Assembly: GCA_900549235.1 (NCBI GenBank)
Contig: URNT01000044.1
Coordinates: 1 to 25,537, forward strand
DNA from: an uncultured Clostridium sp.
GTDB taxonomy: Bacteria > Bacillota > Clostridia > Lachnospirales > Lachnospiraceae
Reading direction: 5' to 3'
Length of the DNA stretch: 25,537 nucleotides
Shown piece by piece: positions 21,707 through 25,537 of this stretch; within the stretch, counting starts at the first letter, position 1, and the number at the start of each line of letters is the position of its first letter. Below the pieces are notes generated by a model. The model was not told the origin of the DNA, did not search any database, and saw only the letters and a program-made list of their open reading frames with translations. The position numbers and the translations under genes were made by a program.

Positions 21707-22726
21707 ATGAAAGAGCAGTTAGAGAGAATCAAAGAAGAAGCTTTAAAGCAGATCAAAGCTTCCAACGTGCTGGAACAGTTAAATGACATCCGGGTGTCCT
21801 ATCTTGGCAAGAAGGGCGAACTGACCAACCTTTTAAAGAGCATGAAGGACGTTGCTCCTGAGGACCGTCCTAAGGTAGGCCAGATGGTCAATGAGGCCAG
21901 AACCCTCATCGAGGGAAGGTTAGAGGAGGCAAAGACCATTCTTGCAAAGAAAGCCAGAGAGGCGCAGCTTGCAAAGGAAGTGATCGACGTAACCCTTCCG
22001 GCTAAGAAAAATAACGTAGGCCACAGTCATCCGAATACCATTGCCTTAGAGGAGGTAGAGCGGATCTTTATCGGTATGGGCTACGAGGTAGTGGAAGGAC
22101 CTGAGGTAGAGTATGATAAATACAACTTTGAGAAGCTGAACATTCCTCAGGGACATCCTGCAAGAGACGAGCAGGATACATTTTATGTCAATGAAAATAT
22201 CCTTTTAAGAAGCCAGACCTCTCCGGTTCAGGTCCGCACCATGGAAGAAGGAAAACTTCCCATCCGTATGATCGCGCCGGGCCGCGTATTCCGCTCCGAC
22301 GAAGTAGATGCGACCCATTCCCCATCCTTCCATCAGATCGAGGGACTTGTGATCGATAAAAATATTACTTTTGCAGATCTGAAGGGAACCCTGGCAGAGT
22401 TTGCCAGAGAGCTGTTCGGGCCAGAGACAAAGGTTAAGTTCCGCCCGCACCATTTCCCATTTACAGAGCCAAGTGCAGAGGTGGATGTAACCTGCTTTAA
22501 GTGCGGAGGCTCCGGCTGCCGCTTCTGTAAGGGTTCCGGCTGGATCGAGATCTTAGGCTGCGGTATGGTACATCCCCATGTGCTGGAGATGTGCGGTATT
22601 GATCCGGAGGAGTATTCCGGCTTTGCTTTCGGCGTAGGCCTTGAGCGTATCGCCCTTTTAAAGTACGAGATCGACGATATGCGTCTTTTATATGAAAATG
22701 ATATTCGTTTCCTGAAGCAGTTTTAA
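21707..22726 (+). CDS. pheS: Phenylalanine-tRNA ligase alpha subunit
   Basis: Catalytic subunit (339 residues) of the alpha2-beta2 enzyme that charges tRNA-Phe in the cytoplasm. An N-terminal coiled-coil arm (about residues 1-85) leads to the class II core. Motif 2 lies around RVFRSDEVDATHSPSFHQIE. A zinc-type CFKCGGSGCRFCKGSGW stretch follows, then GCGMVHPHVLEMCGID, and motif 3 is in GFAFGVGLERIALLKY. The frame is open from 21641, but ATG 21707 has AAGGAG 5 bases upstream and starts the conserved arm. pheT follows after 26 bases. Expression is governed by the T-box leader. Confidence 0.98.
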   Translation: MKEQLERIKEEALKQIKASNVLEQLNDIRVSYLGKKGELTNLLKSMKDVAPEDRPKVGQMVNEARTLIEGRLEEAKTILAKKAREAQLAKEVIDVTLPAKKNNVGHSHPNTIALEEVERIFIGMGYEVVEGPEVEYDKYNFEKLNIPQGHPARDEQDTFYVNENILLRSQTSPVQVRTMEEGKLPIRMIAPGRVFRSDEVDATHSPSFHQIEGLVIDKNITFADLKGTLAEFARELFGPETKVKFRPHHFPFTEPSAEVDVTCFKCGGSGCRFCKGSGWIEILGCGMVHPHVLEMCGIDPEEYSGFAFGVGLERIALLKYEIDDMRLLYENDIRFLKQF

Positions 22727-22752
22727 CAGAATGAATCAAAAGGAGAAACAAG

Positions 22753-25185
22753 ATGAACACAGCATTATCATGGATTAAAGCATATGTTCCCGGCCTGGAC
22801 GTAACCGCTCAGGAGTATACAGATGCCATGACCTTAACTGGTACCAAGGTAGAGGGATATACCTGTCTGGATAAAAATCTGGAAAAGATCGTGGTAGGCG
22901 AGGTGCTTTCAGTAGAGCGCCATCCCGACGCAGACAAGCTGGTGGTGTGCCAGGTAAATGTAGGAGCAGAGGAGCCGGTACAGATCGTTACAGGTGCTCC
23001 CAATATTACTCCTGAGTCCGTTGGAGCAAAGGTTCCGGTGGTACTGGACGGCGGACGGGTAGCAGGAGGCCATGACGGGGGCCCCCTTCCAGAGGAAGGC
23101 ATTAAGATTAAGAAGGGCAAGTTAAGAGGGGTAGAGTCCTTTGGTATGATGTGCTCCGTAGAGGAGCTTGGAGCATCCAGGGAGATGTACCCGGACGCGC
23201 CGGAAAGCGGTATCTATCTGCTGCCTGAGGACAGTGTTCCGGGAAGTGACGCGGTGGAAATCCTGGGGCTGAGAGACGTGGTATTTGAGTATGAGATTAC
23301 CTCCAACCGTGTTGACTGCTACAGCGTGGTAGGCATTGCAAGAGAGGCTGCCGCTACCTTTAGAAAGCCATTTCAGCCACCAGTGATCACTGCAACGGGA
23401 AATGACGAGGATATCAATGATTATCTGAAGGTGCGTGTGGAAAACAGCGAGCTGTGCCCAAGATACTGCGCCAGAATGGTTAAGAATATCAAGCTGGCTC
23501 CCTCTCCACAGTGGATGCAGCGCCGTCTGGCTGCCAGCGGCATCCGCCCTATCAACAACATTGTTGACATTACCAACTATGTAATGGAAGAGTATGGACA
23601 GCCTATGCACGCCTTTGATTACGATCAGCTTGCAGGCCATGAAATCGTAGTAAAATGCGCCGAGGACGGAGATGTATTCCAGACTCTGGACGGACAGGAG
23701 AGAAAGCTGGATCATACCATTCTGATGATCAATGATGGTGAGAAGGAGGTGGGCATTGCCGGCATTATGGGCGGTGAAAACTCCAAGATCACAGACAGTG
23801 TACAGACCATGGTATTTGAGTCCGCCTGCTTTAACGGAACTAATATCCGTCTTTCCGCCAAAAAGGTGGGTCTGCGTACCGATGCCTCCGGCAAGTATGA
23901 AAAGGGTCTGGATCCCAATACAGCTGAGGAGGCAGTAAACCGGGCCTGCCAGCTCATCGAGGAACTGGGAGCCGGCGAGGTAGTAGGAGGCATGATCGAC
24001 CTGTATCCGGTTAAAAAGACGGAAAAGAGAATCCCATTTGACCCGGAAAAGATCAACCGCCTGTTAGGAACAGACATTTCTGAGGAAACCATGCTTTCCT
24101 ATTTTAAGGCCATTGACCTGGGCTTCGATCCGAAAACCAGAGAGGTGATTGCCCCTACCTGGCGTCAGGATCTGGAGCGTATGGCAGATATAGCAGAGGA
24201 GGTGGCAAGATTCTTTGGCTATGACAAGATCCCGACCACCCTTCCTTCCGGCGAGGCAACCACAGGAAAGCTGTCCTATAAGCTTCAGATCGAGGAAATG
24301 GCAAGAGAGATTGCTGAGTTCTGCGGCTTCTCCCAGGGCATGACCTATTCCTTTGAAAGTCCGAAGGTATTTGATAAGCTGCTGATTCCGGCTGACAGTA
24401 AGCTGCGTCAGACCGTAAGCATTTCCAATCCTCTGGGCGAGGACTACAGCGTGATGCGGACCCTGCCTTTAAATGGTATGCTTACCTCCCTGTCCACCAA
24501 CTATAACCGCCGAAACAAAGAGGTACGCCTTTATGAGCTTGCAAATGTATATCTTCCAAAGGCACTTCCGCTGACTGAGCTTCCGGAGGAGCGGATGCAG
24601 TTTACCCTTGGTATGTACGGAAGCGGTGATTTCTTCACCATGAAGGGCGTGGTAGAGGAGTTCTTTGACAAGGTGGGAATGCGTAAGAAGCCTCACTATA
24701 ATCCGGTATGCGGACATCCTTATCTCCATCCGGGAAGGAAGGCAGAGATCGTATACGAGGGTGTTGTCATCGGTTATCTGGGTGAGCTTCATCCTGAGGC
24801 AGCTGAGAATTATAAGATCGGCGACCGGGCTTATGTAGCAGTGATCGATATGCCTGCGATCATGGAATTCACCACCTTCGACCGCAAGTACACCGGCATT
24901 GCCCGCTTCCCTGCTGTAACCCGCGACATCAGTATGGTGGTTCCGAAGGCAGTCATGGTAGGCCAGATCGAGGATGTGCTGGAGGTAAGAGGCGGCAAGG
25001 TATTAGAAGGATACCATCTCTTTGACATCTACGAAGGTTCTCAGGTGCAGGAGGGCTATAAGTCAGTGGCCTACTCCATTACCTTCCGGGCCAAGGATCA
25101 TACCCTGGAGGAGAAGGAAGTAACCGCAGTTATGAATAAGATATTAAACGGCCTGAAGGAACTTGGAATTGAATTAAGAGGCTGA
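22753..25185 (+). CDS. pheT: Phenylalanine-tRNA ligase beta subunit
   Basis: Structural, editing and tRNA-binding subunit of 810 residues, full length for bacteria. Domains in order are the tRNA-binding OB fold (about residues 40-155, EVLSVERHPDADKLVVCQV), the B3/B4 editing region (about 215-385, RPINNIVDITNYVMEEYGQP and MGGENSKIT), B5 (about 405-475), a catalytic-like core, and the C-terminal anticodon-binding FDX-ACB domain (about 715-809, RFPAVTRDISMVVP). AAAGGAG lies 7 bases before the ATG. It is co-transcribed with pheS and ends at a strong terminator. Confidence 0.98.
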   Translation: MNTALSWIKAYVPGLDVTAQEYTDAMTLTGTKVEGYTCLDKNLEKIVVGEVLSVERHPDADKLVVCQVNVGAEEPVQIVTGAPNITPESVGAKVPVVLDGGRVAGGHDGGPLPEEGIKIKKGKLRGVESFGMMCSVEELGASREMYPDAPESGIYLLPEDSVPGSDAVEILGLRDVVFEYEITSNRVDCYSVVGIAREAAATFRKPFQPPVITATGNDEDINDYLKVRVENSELCPRYCARMVKNIKLAPSPQWMQRRLAASGIRPINNIVDITNYVMEEYGQPMHAFDYDQLAGHEIVVKCAEDGDVFQTLDGQERKLDHTILMINDGEKEVGIAGIMGGENSKITDSVQTMVFESACFNGTNIRLSAKKVGLRTDASGKYEKGLDPNTAEEAVNRACQLIEELGAGEVVGGMIDLYPVKKTEKRIPFDPEKINRLLGTDISEETMLSYFKAIDLGFDPKTREVIAPTWRQDLERMADIAEEVARFFGYDKIPTTLPSGEATTGKLSYKLQIEEMAREIAEFCGFSQGMTYSFESPKVFDKLLIPADSKLRQTVSISNPLGEDYSVMRTLPLNGMLTSLSTNYNRRNKEVRLYELANVYLPKALPLTELPEERMQFTLGMYGSGDFFTMKGVVEEFFDKVGMRKKPHYNPVCGHPYLHPGRKAEIVYEGVVIGYLGELHPEAAENYKIGDRAYVAVIDMPAIMEFTTFDRKYTGIARFPAVTRDISMVVPKAVMVGQIEDVLEVRGGKVLEGYHLFDIYEGSQVQEGYKSVAYSITFRAKDHTLEEKEVTAVMNKILNGLKELGIELRG

Positions 25186-25196
25186 TAGGCTGTAAA

Positions 25197-25231
25197 AAAG
25201 GGGGCGGACGGTGGTTTGTCTGCCCCTTTTG
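25197..25231 (+). terminator. Terminator of pheST
   Basis: The 13-bp stem AAAGGGGGCGGAC (25197-25209) against GTCTGCCCCTTTT (25218-25230) includes two G-T pairs. The A-run and T-run flank it on both sides, so it may work in both directions. Confidence 0.8.
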
Positions 25232-25251
25232 CTGTGACAGGAGAAGGAAAA

Positions 25252-25344
25252 ATGAATGTTATGAAGAAAGAAAAAATACACCGCCTGGTTTTAACTATAA
25301 TTGCTGTGGTGGCCTGCCTGGATTTGACAATGGGGTTGTTATAG
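25252..25344 (+). CDS. Possible 30-residue membrane peptide, or the start of a decayed gene
   Basis: A short frame encodes a basic start (MNVMKKEKIHR), then one hydrophobic helix (LVLTIIAVVACL) and a stop. AGGAG lies 8 bases upstream, an excellent site. From 25335 a different frame is open to a TGA near 25460 and reads VVIGLYGNKNYGYIG onward without a start codon. The two parts would join through a single -1 shift near 25333. It could be a true small protein or a frameshifted remnant. I recognise no family. Confidence 0.35.
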   Translation: MNVMKKEKIHRLVLTIIAVVACLDLTMGLL

Positions 25345-25537
25345 GATTATATGGGAATAAAAACTATGGTTATATAGGAACAGAATTAGATGGGATTGGG
25401 ATAGAAACGTTTTATAAATTAGAATTTAACTATCTAATCCTCAAAAACCATTGATTTTTCAAGGCTTCACGCCTGTTTTTCATTCAAACCTTATCTGTTT
25501 GCCCTTGTTTTTGCCCTTACGAGCCGAAACAAGGGCA
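25345..25537. other. AT-rich tail with terminal inverted repeat; no convincing gene
   Basis: Perfect 11-bp arms TGCCCTTGTTT (25500-25510) and AAACAAGGGCA (25527-25537) end exactly at the window edge. A shorter hairpin, AGGC-TTCAC-GCCT with TTTTT after it, lies at about 25462-25479. On the minus strand a short frame ends at 25480 and could be the tail of a gene outside the window, but 18 codons are not enough to name it. The stretch is more AT-rich than pheST. Confidence 0.4.

Noticed and set aside
25480..25536. Minus-strand gene tail at the right edge
   Set aside because: Only 18 codons are visible and they overlap the inverted repeat; too little to support a call.

Overview
The window looks like chromosomal DNA of a spore-forming Gram-positive anaerobe in Clostridia, most likely Lachnospiraceae-like. 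This is inferred from gene families and not from a database match. Supporting features are a CIRCE-controlled hrcA-grpE-dnaK-dnaJ operon, a T-box leader on pheST, a SpoIID-type protein, two secreted 3D-domain wall proteins, a fructose-family PTS operon led by a PRD regulator, a probable Firmicutes-type 6S RNA, and strong purine-rich Shine-Dalgarno sites.

Layout. (1) 1-276: two stem-loops at the left edge that could be a mobile-element end, a promoter, and a leader with a perfect 14-base direct repeat. (2) 277-6299: a tightly packed operon of PRD regulator, PTS EIIA, EIIB and EIIC, a class II ketose-bisphosphate-type aldolase and an iron-dependent alcohol dehydrogenase. It looks more AT-rich than the rest. 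(3) 6338-8159: a DEAD-box RNA helicase with a terminator-like hairpin in its leader. (4) 8169-9864: a DUF362 protein and a YbaK-type deacylase, divergently transcribed from back-to-back promoters. (5) 9894-12475: probable 6S RNA followed by a large membrane-anchored SpoIID/LytB protein. (6) 12613-14119: two minus-strand 3D-domain proteins, each with a WalR-like box upstream. (7) 14190-19407: the heat-shock operon, with a 93-base tandem repeat between grpE and dnaK. (8) 19485-21265: an RmlD-like reductase converging on an OGG1-type 8-oxoguanine glycosylase. (9) 21361-25230: pheST behind a phenylalanine T-box. (10) 25231-25537: an AT-rich tail with one possible 30-residue peptide and an inverted repeat.

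How the genes fit together. The PTS operon probably imports a ketose as its 1-phosphate, cleaves it to DHAP plus an aldehyde, and reduces the aldehyde. No 1-phosphofructokinase is present in the window, so the substrate is open. The middle of the window is housekeeping: RNA remodelling, tRNA proofreading, polymerase regulation, wall remodelling, protein folding, oxidative DNA repair and tRNA-Phe charging. The least explained items are the aldolase/dehydrogenase PTS pathway, the grpE-dnaK tandem repeat and the WalR-like boxes on the 3D pair. I did not find a clearly new defence or mobile system.
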